A stretch of DNA of 64,000 bases from Gnetum montanum (lineage: Eukaryota; Streptophyta; Gnetopsida; Gnetales; Gnetaceae): NCBI GenBank assembly GCA_015680685.1, contig MNCI01008953.1:302733-366732 (forward strand), read 5' to 3'. Shown piece after piece: positions 35,352 through 46,209 of this stretch. Each line of letters starts with the position of its first letter. The first letter of the stretch is position 1. The notes beneath the pieces were generated by a model that was not told where the DNA came from, made no database searches, and saw nothing but the letters and a program-made list of their open reading frames with translations. A program made the translations under genes and the position numbers.

Positions 35352-35762
35352 TTAATTCTTATCCTTTCTACTTGGCTCAAAAGCTCTTCTCTTAGTAGAT
35401 GGATCAGTATTAACATTTGGGGGTTTAGAAGTAGTTAGTCTTTCCTTAGATCGAAGACTATATCCATTTTCCTCGTTGTTATTACACTCTTCATCTGAAG
35501 ACATATCTTCTTCAGAACTTGATAGAGAAGAAGTATCACTAGATCCATTGCTAGAAGATTTACTCGCATAGTGAACACTAGATAACTCATTGTCAGATTC
35601 AATATCAAGAAAGTTGGACATAATAAGATCACTTTCATCTTCATCCTCTACTAACTTAGTGTCTTGATGTTTATGCTTTCTAATTTTCTTTTCTTCCTTG
35701 ATATTTACTCTTGCCAATGCTTTTTCAAGCTTCACTATTTTGTTAGACATATCTCTCATTAA
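35352..35762 (-). CDS. X gag C-terminal acidic segment (same frame)
   Basis: 135 codons, in frame with gag (one TAA and one codon upstream) and with the linker below. It starts with a charged helical stretch (VKLEKALARVNIKEEKKIRK), then a long Ser/Asp/Glu-rich run around SSNGSSDTSSLSSSEED, then a basic tail. There is no CCHC zinc knuckle here or in gag, unlike B. It is probably the C-terminal part of the gag protein. Confidence 0.7.
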   Translation of the reverse strand, partial: LMRDMSNKIVKLEKALARVNIKEEKKIRKHKHQDTKLVEDEDESDLIMSNFLDIESDNELSSVHYASKSSSNGSSDTSSLSSSEEDMSSDEECNNNEENGYSLRSKERLTTSKPPNVNTDPSTKRRAFEPSRKDKN

Positions 35763-36695
35763 TTAACCTTTTTCAGATTCTACCTTTTCCTGTTCTTGCT
35801 CTTTCTTAACGTGAGATGGACCTGGTAAAGCTTTGAATTGAGTAAAATCTTGCATAGGAATCATAACTCTTTCTTCTCTTTTTTGAATTGCGATATTCTC
35901 TTCAGGATTCAAGTGTTTTTTTAACTGTATAGCTTCACTAAAATAGTCGTTTAGTGTAGTTAAGTTTGGAGTTCTCCTTAACCAAATTGAGATATTGGGG
36001 TTGATAGCCTTAAGGTAAGTTTCCTTAAGCATTTCTTCTGATGGCCTATATTGCCTTTGAAAGAGTCCACAAATTCGTTGAAACTTAATGTTGAAATCTC
36101 TAATTGACTCTTTAACTCCTTGCTTAGCTTGTATTAGCCCACAGTATAGTTGTTGTTGATCTAATTGATTACCAAACTGGGCTAAGAAAAGATTCTTCAT
36201 GTCATCCCAACTTGTAATACTATTACTTGGTAAGTTTGAATACCAAATCTGAGCCATATCCTTTAGATTTGATACAAACAACCTACAAGCTTGATCTTGA
36301 TGTTGAATATTTGCATGAGCTAAAGCTAACTCAAACATGTGAATATATTCTTCAGCTAAATAAGCTTTTCCAGGAATAAAAGGCTCAGGCAAATATTTGT
36401 AAACTACCTTAGGAATATCATTGTAATTTTGAAATCCTAATGGTGTAACTCCTTGCCAAGGATTTGCCATCCTATTCCTTTGAAATGTTGAACTCTTAGA
36501 CTTTCTAGATCTTCTCTTACGAATTGACAAACCAGAGATAATGGGTGATCTTCTTGATCTTCTAGTTTTCACTCCACTACTTGTTCCCAATTCAGAATAT
36601 TTCTTTTCTTCTTCTTCTGATGAAGAATCAGTCTTAGAATCTAGAATATCTTTTGAAACTTTGAAACTTTCCAAACTATGAAATTTCTTGGTCAT
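35763..36695 (-). CDS. X gag
   Basis: 310 codons from ATG 36695, about 90 bases downstream of the PBS. The N-terminus is basic and Ser-rich (RRSRRSP, KRRSRKSKS). The retrotransposon gag domain is at about 110-245: WYSNLPSNSITSWDDMKNLFLAQF, then YCGLIQAKQGVKESIRDF and FQRICG. It ends at TAA, after which the frame stays open for a further 135 codons. Gag forms the virus-like particle in the cytoplasm. It is intact up to the stop, consistent with the young age of X. Confidence 0.9.
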   Translation of the reverse strand: MTKKFHSLESFKVSKDILDSKTDSSSEEEEKKYSELGTSSGVKTRRSRRSPIISGLSIRKRRSRKSKSSTFQRNRMANPWQGVTPLGFQNYNDIPKVVYKYLPEPFIPGKAYLAEEYIHMFELALAHANIQHQDQACRLFVSNLKDMAQIWYSNLPSNSITSWDDMKNLFLAQFGNQLDQQQLYCGLIQAKQGVKESIRDFNIKFQRICGLFQRQYRPSEEMLKETYLKAINPNISIWLRRTPNLTTLNDYFSEAIQLKKHLNPEENIAIQKREERVMIPMQDFTQFKALPGPSHVKKEQEQEKVESEKG

Positions 36696-36786
36696 GAACT
36701 GAAAATAGTATCTAATTCTTAAGCCTTACAAATAATTGTTGATGTACTAAAAGTATAAGGCTTATGAACCTAGAGGCTTAATTTTC

Positions 36787-36805
36787 AGCCCTCCTTCTAG
36801 CGCCA
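36787..36805 (-). promoter_or_regulatory. primer binding site of X
   Basis: On the minus strand TGGCGCTAGAAGGAGGGCT lies seven bases after the end of the 5' LTR. It resembles the PBS of A and B (TGGCRCTAGAAG core). Confidence 0.85.
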
Positions 36806-36812
36806 AAAGAAC

Positions 36813-39800
36813 TGTTGGCGACCGTTTGGGACGCGACCGCCAACGAGTGTCCTCGAACAGGATTTAGGTGCCTGCTGGTCTCTGGCAACACCAAGGCCCA
36901 GATACCTCCAAATAACTCAGTAGTTAATGTGAGTATGTGTGTGTGCTGTTGCGGCGTGCGGTTGTATGAAATGTGACAATTTCGTTGTGTGTGAACTACA
37001 AATGACTTACTTTAAAGAGATTCAGCCAACTTTGTCCAGTACTGTGAGTTATTGAAAGTTTCCTATTTTGTTCAACTACCTAGTCTACGCGGTCCTTATA
37101 ATACCTGCTTGTAACAAGTAAAATTTTGCAAAAACATTTGAGCACAACTCCGCAAATCTACTCCTAATTTTCCCCAGAGAAAGAGATAGTTCCACAAGAA
37201 AACTAGAAATAGAGCAAGATTCAATGGAAATAGACAGAAAAGAAAAGAAAGCAGATTTGTGTGGACCTCAAATATTTAAACAAGGTAAAATGACACGAGT
37301 AAACACTTCGCAATAAAGCTATTCCAAATTCAATATCTACGAATTGTTCAAAATCCCAAGGCTCAACCAAGCAATATCTTCAAGACAATCCTACTGTGCT
37401 ACCAAAAATCGCTGCGTAAACTACCACGTACGAGACCCCACTTTGACTAGACAATAGATGCCAACGATTGCATTCAAACAGAACCTTTAAAAGACTTGAA
37501 AATTTCTAATTGAAATAACACGGAAAATCACTTTAAAGATAAAGAAGCTATTTTGATCCCATCAAAATACCAAAGATTTTCTGAACCCTCTTGACTACTA
37601 GATTGTTCCACGGCGTGACTACAAACAGAGGCTCTCTTTCAACAACCCAATAGCAGTTCCCAAACGTTGCACAATAACGAAATTTACTACTAAAATGCTC
37701 TTAAGGCTTTTATTCACTAGCGCTTCTACGGTAAAATTTTAACAGAAATTTCTATCGGGCAACAAGAACAATAAGAGCAATCTAAAAATCCCAAAATTAC
37801 TTGCCAAGGATGATACTATCTAAACCACTAGCTAAGAAATTTAAACAAAACAAAAAATGAAATGCAAACTCACAGGACTATGACAAAGAGGCTGAAATCT
37901 TTATTCTAGCAAGCCATCTTGTAAGCAATCATTCACGCTTTCTTCTTTACAAATGCTCTTCTCCCAAGACTCAAAGTGTCTCCAAGAGCCCAAGTGCTAA
38001 CAAGTAGCCTTCAAAATGTGACGTATGAGACCCCAAGTGTGATGTGAGAAGTCCTTATCCAATGTGATGTGAGAAGTGATTATTCTTCCTTGACCCTTGA
38101 AGCCTTTTTATAGGGTTCCAAGGTAGGTAGGGAAGTTACATATTCAAAAATATCTCACCTAACTTCTCCCCCAAGTAACTTGGCCAACCAATTAGGAGAT
38201 TACTTGCCCAACAAGTTAGGAGGTTACTTGCCCAATAAGTTAGGTAAGTTACAACAATTTTGGGTGGTTTTAACCACAAAAGAGATAAAAAGGCTACAAT
38301 TGACAAATGGTCTTGGTGGTTGCAATATTATAGGAAATTAAAATATAATTTCTAAAATACATAGGAATACAAGCTATAGTGGCAACTTACTTCATACACA
38401 TATATATATTTTTAATTTTGCCTCTTTAAAATGAGATCTCAAGTCTTCTAAGTGGTGTATAAAACTTCCAAAAAAAATGAGATTCTTATCTTCTTAGGAA
38501 AAATATCCCAAAAATATCTCTAAAATATCTCTCCTATCTTCTCTCTTAAGTAATTTGACCAACCAATAGGAGATTGTTTGCTAAAATATCTTAACTAACT
38601 TTATTCCCAAGTTAAGAAGTTACAACTTACTCATGTAATTTAGGAGAGATTTATGCTTGGGAAGTTATATTTTATACCTTTAAATATTACAAACATATTT
38701 AAAAATGTGAATATTAATTTTAACATGTTTGTAAGCGCTTTTATTAATCAACAATGTTTTGGAAGTCATGAGATAAATTTTAAGAAGACGTAAGTTTATA
38801 ATTGGGGCTTCACATGTGCATATGGTTTTGTAGGTTATATAAAAAATTTTAAAATTTTATTTGCAGACTCCGGTTCACTAGCATCGGTCAGAAATATCTC
38901 TGGATAGTTATCCTGATGTGCTTCCATGTCCCTGTTGCCATCTCCATCGGACTGGTATGCGATGCTGAATGCATCGGCATTGGTCATGGCTGTTGTTTGA
39001 AGGTAAGTTTCAGGACATACCGCCTAAAATTCAAAATGAAATTTTCGGAAGGAAGAAGCCCTGTTTTAGCAACGAAATAACTGCACAAAATTTTTTTTTT
39101 GAAGTTGCAGGGATGAACTAGAAACGCGTCTACTCGTTGTTTGCCCTTCGCTCTCTGCCTTTTGTCCTCTGGTTTATTATTTTTTGTTTCCTATAGTGCA
39201 TTCGTGGATGCGCAGGACAGAACCCCAAAAAACGTAGATTTCAATTTGGGTTTTTGTTTATGTGTCCTGCGTTTGCGTTGGTGCTGCCGTTATTGTCTTT
39301 AGCTGCCTTCGTGCACCCACTGCCTGCGTGTTCTATTGGAGCCATTTCCTGAATTAACCCTGCCAGAACAGACCCACGAATTCCCAAGAACACCTAAACA
39401 AATCATTAACAAAATCTGTGAACAGGGCTGTGATTTTCTACGGTCTTTCAGAGCAAATTAGGGCTGCGATTTTCTGAAAATTAGGGTTGTGATACATTTG
39501 CAAGATAATTTGTGTTGTTGGTATGCCTTCATTAGATCCACGCCCAGGAATTCCATTTTTCAGTTTGCTGTACCGCGTGAGTAAACCTCCAAACCGTAAA
39601 CTAAAATATTTGCATCTTTCGAACATATTTTATTTCCTTTGAAAGGTAATGGATGCTTGATGATGTCGCCAATTTTTGCTTCAAAGTTACTTCACATCAA
39701 ACCTATCATCTCATTAAAATTTTAATTTACTCCACAAAGCTTTAACATGCCCACAGGCCTTGAATATAACTTTGATAATTCTTGTAACTCACCAAACTCA

Positions 39801-39846
39801 AAGCCCTGAATCTTATTGTTCCATAAAATGGCCAAATGCATCAACA
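36813..39846 (-). repeat. 5' LTR of X
   Basis: 3034 bp with terminal TGTTG...CAACA inverted repeats. The right 1891 bp matches 28213-30101. A CTATAAAAAGG TATA box lies on the minus strand at 38103-38113. The border towards B at 39846/39847 is clear because the left LTR copy leaves the match at the same base. Confidence 0.92.
38103..38113 (-). promoter_or_regulatory. TATA box of X 5' LTR
   Basis: CTATAAAAAGG on the minus strand, conserved in the other LTR copy at 28360-28370. It is a likely promoter for X transcription. Confidence 0.6.
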
Positions 39847-40895
39847 CTACCTAGAGCCCAACCATAGGCAATGTCTCAATCTCTTCTCCCTCAAGAGTCA
39901 ACCTTGCCAACAACACGGGTAAGCCTACCAAATGTTAGCAAAAGAGGACAAACGAACAATGAACAACATCCACAACCAAAGCAAAAGCCATACCAAGCAA
40001 GCAACAATCGAACGTTGGGGCCCCTACCCCTCATCTCAAGAAAACTAGGGCCAAGCCTTCTACGCAAGAGGTCCATCCCCCAACCCACATGAAGGAAGCC
40101 AAAGCCAACACAACAACCAACAACACAAACTTCATAGTTGCACTATCCTAGGTAAAACAAACGCTGAAATAGAAGAACACAATGATGAGCTAGTACGACC
40201 TAGTCATGACTTCAGCCACTCACCGCGAAGCCTTGGCTCAAATGTTAGCATCCATTCCTATTACAGAGGAGATCCCCACAAACAAGGAATCCATCTGTGC
40301 AACGATTTCACAACACATACCATAAGGATTGGGTTCAAACATCTTAGCCTTCTGTGATGTTGTAGTTAAAGTCAGTCATGAATAAGGGGAGGTCACAACA
40401 ACTCCATTGTTAATTAGCATACATGTTGGGCAATGTACCATTCGCAGAGTGCACATTGATGACAGTGCGGCAACAAACATAGCTTTATACTCCATCATCA
40501 ACAAACTAGGCATGGTAGATGAGATCATGCCAACGGAAACCACGTGTTTAAAATCCTTCAATGGATCATGTGTCACAGTTAAAGGCACAATCAACTTAGC
40601 CTTTGTGGCAAGAGAAAAATTCCCCACTAGCACGAAGTTCACTATCATAGAAGAGATGCCAAGTTTCAACATGATTCTTGGTAGACCTTGGCTAGCCCAA
40701 CAATGGGCCATTTCCTCACTGATACATCAAGAAATCTGCCTTCCATACGAAGGTGGACAAGTCATCATAGATGATGATAACACTCCCTTTCAAGCCATCC
40801 ACAACATAGACATGTCACAAGTCTTGAAAGAAGAGTCTCTCAATGGAACACCCATGGCAACAAATGCAACACCCATAGCTAAAACACCCAAATGA
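39847..40895 (+). pseudogene. element B end of gag and protease
   Basis: The continuation of B after X. The 39.87-40.33 kb part corresponds to the gag/PR linker of A (YDLVMTS.THREAL matches YDLVMTTIMHREAL). The 40407-40895 ORF (162 codons) is a retropepsin-type domain: VHIDDSAATNI (residues 15-25) at the active site and NMILGRPWLAQ near residues 88-98. The catalytic triplet DSG reads DDS here, close to the DDG found in A. Stops separate it from gag. B has no RT after this point. Confidence 0.8.
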
Positions 40896-42730
40896 GTGGT
40901 AAAAATCAAAAGCCTCCTAGAGCAACCAAAACCTAGCATGCCTCCTAGACCACGTCCAGCTAGGAAACAACCACATGATCAAGGCTTCCCTGTAGCCAAA
41001 AACATGTCTAATCCCTACCCACTCTTCACATTTTTTCGTTGTGCATACATCACCTTCATTTGCATGGTACTAGCTTACATGTTTACATGTGGCTCAAAAA
41101 GGCCTTAAACTAACACACGGCTCGGTATAGCTTTAAATTGCCATGCACGACCCAAAAAGGCCCTAAACTTCTACCTTTCGCATTGTTTTCTATTTTTCTT
41201 GTGCATTTAGGTTTTTTTTAGCAGTTACTACTTGACATTGTGTTCTTTAGTTTCTTATTTTGCAAGATCACCTAGACGTACTTGCATGCATCCACAAAAA
41301 GTCCTGTCATCATGATTTAAAACTAATACCACAGACTCGTCCTGGCATCATGATGGTAAACTGATACCCCGAAACATCCTAGTGTTATGATGATAAACTG
41401 ACACCACAGAGCTTTGTCCAAAATGACAATAAACTAGCACTGGTCCAACATGACATTAAACTACCAAAATCATCTGACAGAGTCTGCTAGGACTATAAAC
41501 TAGCTTACCTCTTCATAGTCTACCAAGACTATAAACTAGCATGGCATCGTCTGCTATGATGATAAACCGGAAATGTCCAATGGGTTATGATGTAAAACTA
41601 ATCCATCACAGTCCGCTAAGACTATAAATTGGCAACATCATCACTGGCCTATGGATCTACTACTGCATTCAACTGCCTGTGCTCATGAAAACCTGCTGCA
41701 TGAAACTGATGTTGTTCAACATTTTGCTTGCCTAAAGCTCCACACAGTGGCTCCATTCCACCAACTACATTTAGGTATGAAGTGTTTAAGCTAACATCAC
41801 TTGTGGTTTTCTTGTCTTCTTGGAGTTGTGTTTGTAGGATGATACTTTGAGTTGTTCATGCATAGATGCACTTCATCACAGTGACAAGGTACCACATTGC
41901 TCCCAACGCATGCAACCAGGTTAATCAATTTTCTCATGAGTACATTCCCAGTTCCCGGTGCATCCCTTATTCTCCAACATGTTCTCCCTATCCTACTCAG
42001 TTACACCTCCTGGATACATCCCATTCACTCCAAAACTTGAACCACACTGTTGCATACTGTGACTCTCCAAGCAGTTGCAACCCGCAACACAACATAGCAC
42101 ATGATACAACTACAAGCACATGAGCACAAGTACAACACTGAAAAAATTCTCTTTTCAAAAAAAAAAGCAAAAGATAAAAAAATAATGAAGAAAGAAATCA
42201 GAGAGAAAAATACATCATAAGGCCATTGGCTCTTCCCATACAAGTGCCAGGTGGGAAGGCAGTTGTCTTGAAAGAAAAAACTCATGTCTCAAGCAATCAT
42301 ATCATACTACATCATCATGTGGCTTTGGTTGTTAACAATGGATTCCCTCTGACACTTCCAAGGATTCTGTTTCTCCAAAGAACACACCACCTCATCGCGT
42401 GGCTTTGGCTATTGACAACGGTTTCTCTTAAACATGATACAAGAGTCTCATTCCTCCAAAGGATGCACTTCCCATGTCTTGATCCCAAGTTTGCTACATA
42501 CTGGCTATCGACAAGGACCAACATGACTTGTTCACAAGAGCATTCCTCTCCCATAGTTAAACCAAAATAATCCCTTGATCAATCCCCAACCCCATAGTTA
42601 CAACCTCCTTCCTGTGCATCTCAAAACTTCAGTTGCCGATCCAATGTACTTCTGAACATGATGCGATGATATCTGACTAGGTGCTTGATAGATAGTGCTG
42701 GATGCCAAGTTAATCATGGTGTTTTATACT
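40896..42730 (+). other. B 3' region without pol
   Basis: After the protease come a short spacer, a block of ~30 bp repeats (41300-41650) and then 1.1 kb without a recognisable gene (short ORFs at 41.87-42.57 kb on both strands, none with motifs). The repeats read AGTCTGCTAGGACTATAAAC in the element's sense, as in A. In A, two such blocks enclose the antisense gene and a third follows pol; here a single block joins PR directly to the 3' spacer. Confidence 0.75.
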
Positions 42731-42785
42731 TCTTTGTTGATGCCTCTTGGGTAGATTCCTCCAGGCATCAACAAAGAGGGGCCAA
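42731..42785 (+). promoter_or_regulatory. stem-loop and polypurine tract of B
   Basis: TCTTTGTTGATGCCT (42731-42745) pairs perfectly with AGGCATCAACAAAGA (42763-42777) around a 17-base loop. The 3' arm runs straight into the PPT (aaagaggggccaa) that ends at the TG of the 3' LTR. A and D have the same structure with changed but mostly paired bases. Confidence 0.88.
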
Positions 42786-45140
42786 TGAAAAAACCACAAA
42801 AATTTTAGTAACACTTCCAGACAATTTTTGAGCCTCCGAAGCAGCCTCAAACGGCCCACAATGGAGCAAGCAAGGTCCCCAAGGGGTCCATAGATGACTA
42901 CAACAACTCTTGACATCAAGAATCAAGGGTTTCAAGCCCAAAAAAGTTTAAGTTTGGTCACACACACTTTGGCCACGCTGCCCAGTGTATGACTAGCATG
43001 ACAAAACTTTGGAGCCTAAAAATCATGTCTAAACAGGTCAAATTTGGGTACACAGACCCCCCTTGAGCATCACCAGAGTCCCCTGTAGCTCCTAGCATCT
43101 AGAACCTTGATTTTGATCTCAAAATAACATGTTTTGAGCCACTTTCAGTTGGTCATGCTGAGGTCATGCTGCACAGTGTGACCACAACGTGACCAAACAA
43201 GAATAGCTCGATTCAGGCACCTCCAGGAAAAATTTTGACATGAATTCAACTCTCAAGAGCTAGGAAATAGTTGTACATGTTCACAGGCTCTAGAAAATCA
43301 AAATTTGGGCCTCAAATATGACACTTTCAGTTGCTTACGCTGGGGTCACACTTTGGTTACACTGTACAGCGTAACCACAACGTGACCAACCAAAAATAGC
43401 TAAAACCAAGCAGTTTTGGGCAAGTTTTCATCATGGACTACATCCCCAAGGGACAGGAAATAAGCCTACTTACTCAAAAGCCCCTGAAAATCCAACTTTA
43501 GGCTTCAAATGATGCATGAGGTCACGTTCCAAAGCATGACCACAGCATGACCAAACAAAAAAAGGGCAAAACAAGCAGTTTCAGGTAGCATCTTCAACAT
43601 CCGAGCAACCCCCAAGGACTGAAAACACTTGTACATGTTCACAGGCTTTAAAAACTTACAATTTAGGCCTCAAACATGGCATTTTCAGTTGGTCATGCTA
43701 AGGTCACACTGGGCAGCGTGACCACAACGTGACCAAACCAAATGGGCCGAAAACAACAGTAAAATGAAGTCAAATTCAGCATCTAGGCCACTTTGGAGGG
43801 TAGGCAGCAATTAGGTATCAATAAAGAGGCATCAACATCCAAAAATTAGCTCAAAATAGGGCATAAATAGGGCATAAACACTTGGTCATGATGAGGTCAC
43901 GCTGGGCAACATGACCACATCATGACCAACCAAAAGTGTGCCAAAACAGCCTTTAAATCAGCTCAAAATAGACATACAGAACCCTCTCAACCTTAGGCAT
44001 GTAGATCCACTCCAAAGATGGGTCTCACAAGTCAAAAATGGGCTCAAAATGCATCATAAACATTGGACATGCTGATGGTCACACTGGCAGACTGACACCA
44101 GTGTGTGCATAGTGTAAACACGTGGACATGCTCGACGCTGGATGCTGGACACCAGATGCTGATGCTTGGACATGGTGCAGATGCACCAGAGCCAGATCCA
44201 TGCACACTAGAAGCCTTGGCAGAGCAAAAATACCACAGATCTACAGATTTGGAGGCCAGACATCCAGATCCAGTCTTGTACTTTAACATTCTTTGCACAT
44301 TTTGCATTTTTCACCATATCAAACTCTTACGCTGTGGATTACACATGCTAGTGTAAGAGATCTTGGTGACACTGCATCCTATACATTGTAAAATTCTGTG
44401 CATCCGATCAAAACATTCACACTTGTAGCCCGATTTTCATTTCCCACATCCTGTAACCATGGATCTTCCACATAGATCCGAATCCTGCGCTCAAACCTGC
44501 ATAAATATCCTGATCTCACACTAAATCAGGGTTGGCAATTTTGGGGGCATCAAGATCTAGAAGGTTGGAAAATTTTGGGGGCATCAGGATCTAGAAGGTT
44601 GGCAATTCTAAACACACAAGAGCATAGAATGCTGGGAAAATTCGCCATACAAAACTTGGTCATGCTAAGCAACTTTGAGCATCCAAATCTCACATGTTGG
44701 ACACTTTGGAGTTAGAAACCTACACTCTCCTAGCGTCTGCAACATCTTTCACATCGGGGCTAAATGTCCGTCTTGCAATCATTTTGCAACTACGTTTTGA
44801 CTGGTGCACTTCTTTGTAATTTTCAATCAATATAAATAGTTACATTTTTGCCAATCATATTTACATTTTACATTGTTTTCTATTTACACTGTTTACACCT
44901 TGTTTGCGCTTGTCCACATTTACGTTTGCATTTGTTTATGTTTGTTTATGATAACCGGTGCACTACGATTGCATATGCTATGGGAAGTCGTTGTTTGATC
45001 TGCGTGTAGACCATCCAAGGCACTTTGCCTTCATTTTTCTAGCTTGCCCTCATGCGAAGGCAAGGTTCGCTGTATCTCTCTGGGGATCTTTAGGTGTTCA
45101 TTTTTCTTCCAGCCTTACGCCGACGATTTCGGACAGTACA
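42786..45140 (+). repeat. 3' LTR of element B
   Basis: 2355 bp, TGAAAAAACC to GACAGTACA, followed by the atgtc duplication. It has the same hairpin array, and the TATA box is at 44831. Confidence 0.92.
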
Positions 45141-45145
45141 ATGTC
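45141..45145 (+). repeat. target site duplication of B, right copy
   Basis: atgtc, identical to 23004-23008. Confidence 0.9.
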
Positions 45146-46209
45146 TATGCTGCATGGACATGTAGGGCTGATTGATGAGCCTACCATGTTGTAATTACAT
45201 TGCCAAAACTTGTAGATATGTGCCAATGGTACAAATAGGTGTGGTTCATTGATGTAGCGTAACTGCCTACTACACTATGCTATATTTTGTAGTGTAGCAT
45301 GTCAGCGTAGTGTAGTAGCATGCTATGTGAGGGGTTGCATCGATGTAGCATAGCTACTTGCTACGCTGTGCTACGCTTTGGAGTGTTACATGTTGGCGTT
45401 GCGTAGCAGCTTGTTATGCCGTGCTACGCTATGCAACGTAGCATAGCGTAGCCACCAATTTGAGGCAGAAACTTGCATTAGGGCCTGTTGCATATGTTGG
45501 AAGCCTTTGAAGCTTTCTAACCAATTTTGCATATTTGCTACGCTGTGCTACACTATGTAGCGTAGTATAGTGTAGCAACTGGCCTTAATCATAGAAATGC
45601 GAAAAATTTTTAACCTTTGCTATTTTCAATTCGAAGCTTGTGAACTTGTTGATCCTGCACTTTGAGATGCCTTTTTTCACTCCTTTAGAGTTGCTACACT
45701 GTGCTACGCTCTATAGTGTAGCATAGCGTAGTAGCCAACATGCCCTGCTCTTTGCTAAAATTGCCACTTTCTGATGAAAGGAGTCATTGCTGAAGGACTT
45801 GGAGTCGGGCAAGGGAACTGACTTTGGCTTTTGCTATGCTATACTATGCTGCGTAGCATAGCATGATGTAGCACTTTGTTCTATGACCATTTTTTAAAGC
45901 CTACTACGCTACATAGCATAATGTAGGGTAGCAAAATTCTTGACTTAGAAAACTTGCCAAACTATTTTGTGCATTCTGAGCACTGTTGACAACTTCACGC
46001 ATCACTTCTAAGTAGACTGTCAGCTGAATGAATTACTCAGGTGGGTAGGCTAGAGAATCCATTGAGCCTATCGACACTGGGAATAGAAAACTTATCGGAC
46101 TAGACAGTCTGAACACCAGAGCATCCATCTCCTGAAGAATTGCCATAGCACTGCCTGAATCATAAGGACCCGGTGAAGCAAGGATGCCTTGAAATTTTAG
46201 GTTGTTTCA
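45146..46209 (-). repeat. solo LTR E, second part
   Basis: This aligns with the second half of the A LTR, from the GCTACGCTATG hairpins (45.25-45.94 kb) through the ggtgggtaggct block to the terminal gttgtttca. The antisense gene resumes immediately after it at 46210. The flanks (ccctg before, tccta after) give no clean target duplication. Confidence 0.85.

Larger units (their letters stand above)
28213..39846 (-). mobile_element. element X: rearranged Tat-like gypsy element, youngest insertion
   Basis: Minus-strand element inside B gag. 5' LTR 36813-39846 (TGTTG...CAACA), PBS, gag, a linker region, PR-aRH-RT-gRH-IN, a small 3' ORF, PPT, and 3' LTR 28213-30101 (incomplete at the N). The LTRs differ at about 6 of the first 300 aligned bases, so insertion is recent. 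Pol is open for 1299 codons. The target duplication cannot be checked because of the gap. The full length would be about 12.8 kb. Confidence 0.92.
23009..45140 (+). mobile_element. element B: non-autonomous gag-PR gypsy element
   Basis: Plus-strand LTR element inserted in LTR E, with a perfect target duplication (atgtc). Order: 5' LTR 23009-25380, PBS 25386, leader tandem repeats, gag 26149-28211, then nested element X, then the end of gag and protease 39847-40895, a ~30 bp repeat block, a 3' spacer, PPT hairpin and 3' LTR 42786-45140. No RT, RNase H or integrase is present anywhere in B, so it would depend on enzymes of a relative such as A. Without X it is about 10.5 kb. The LTRs differ by roughly 14% over the first 150 bases. 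Confidence 0.9.

Noticed and set aside
44958-45194. 78-codon plus-strand ORF at the end of the B LTR
   Set aside because: It runs across the B 3' LTR border into LTR E and has no motif; it is a chance frame.
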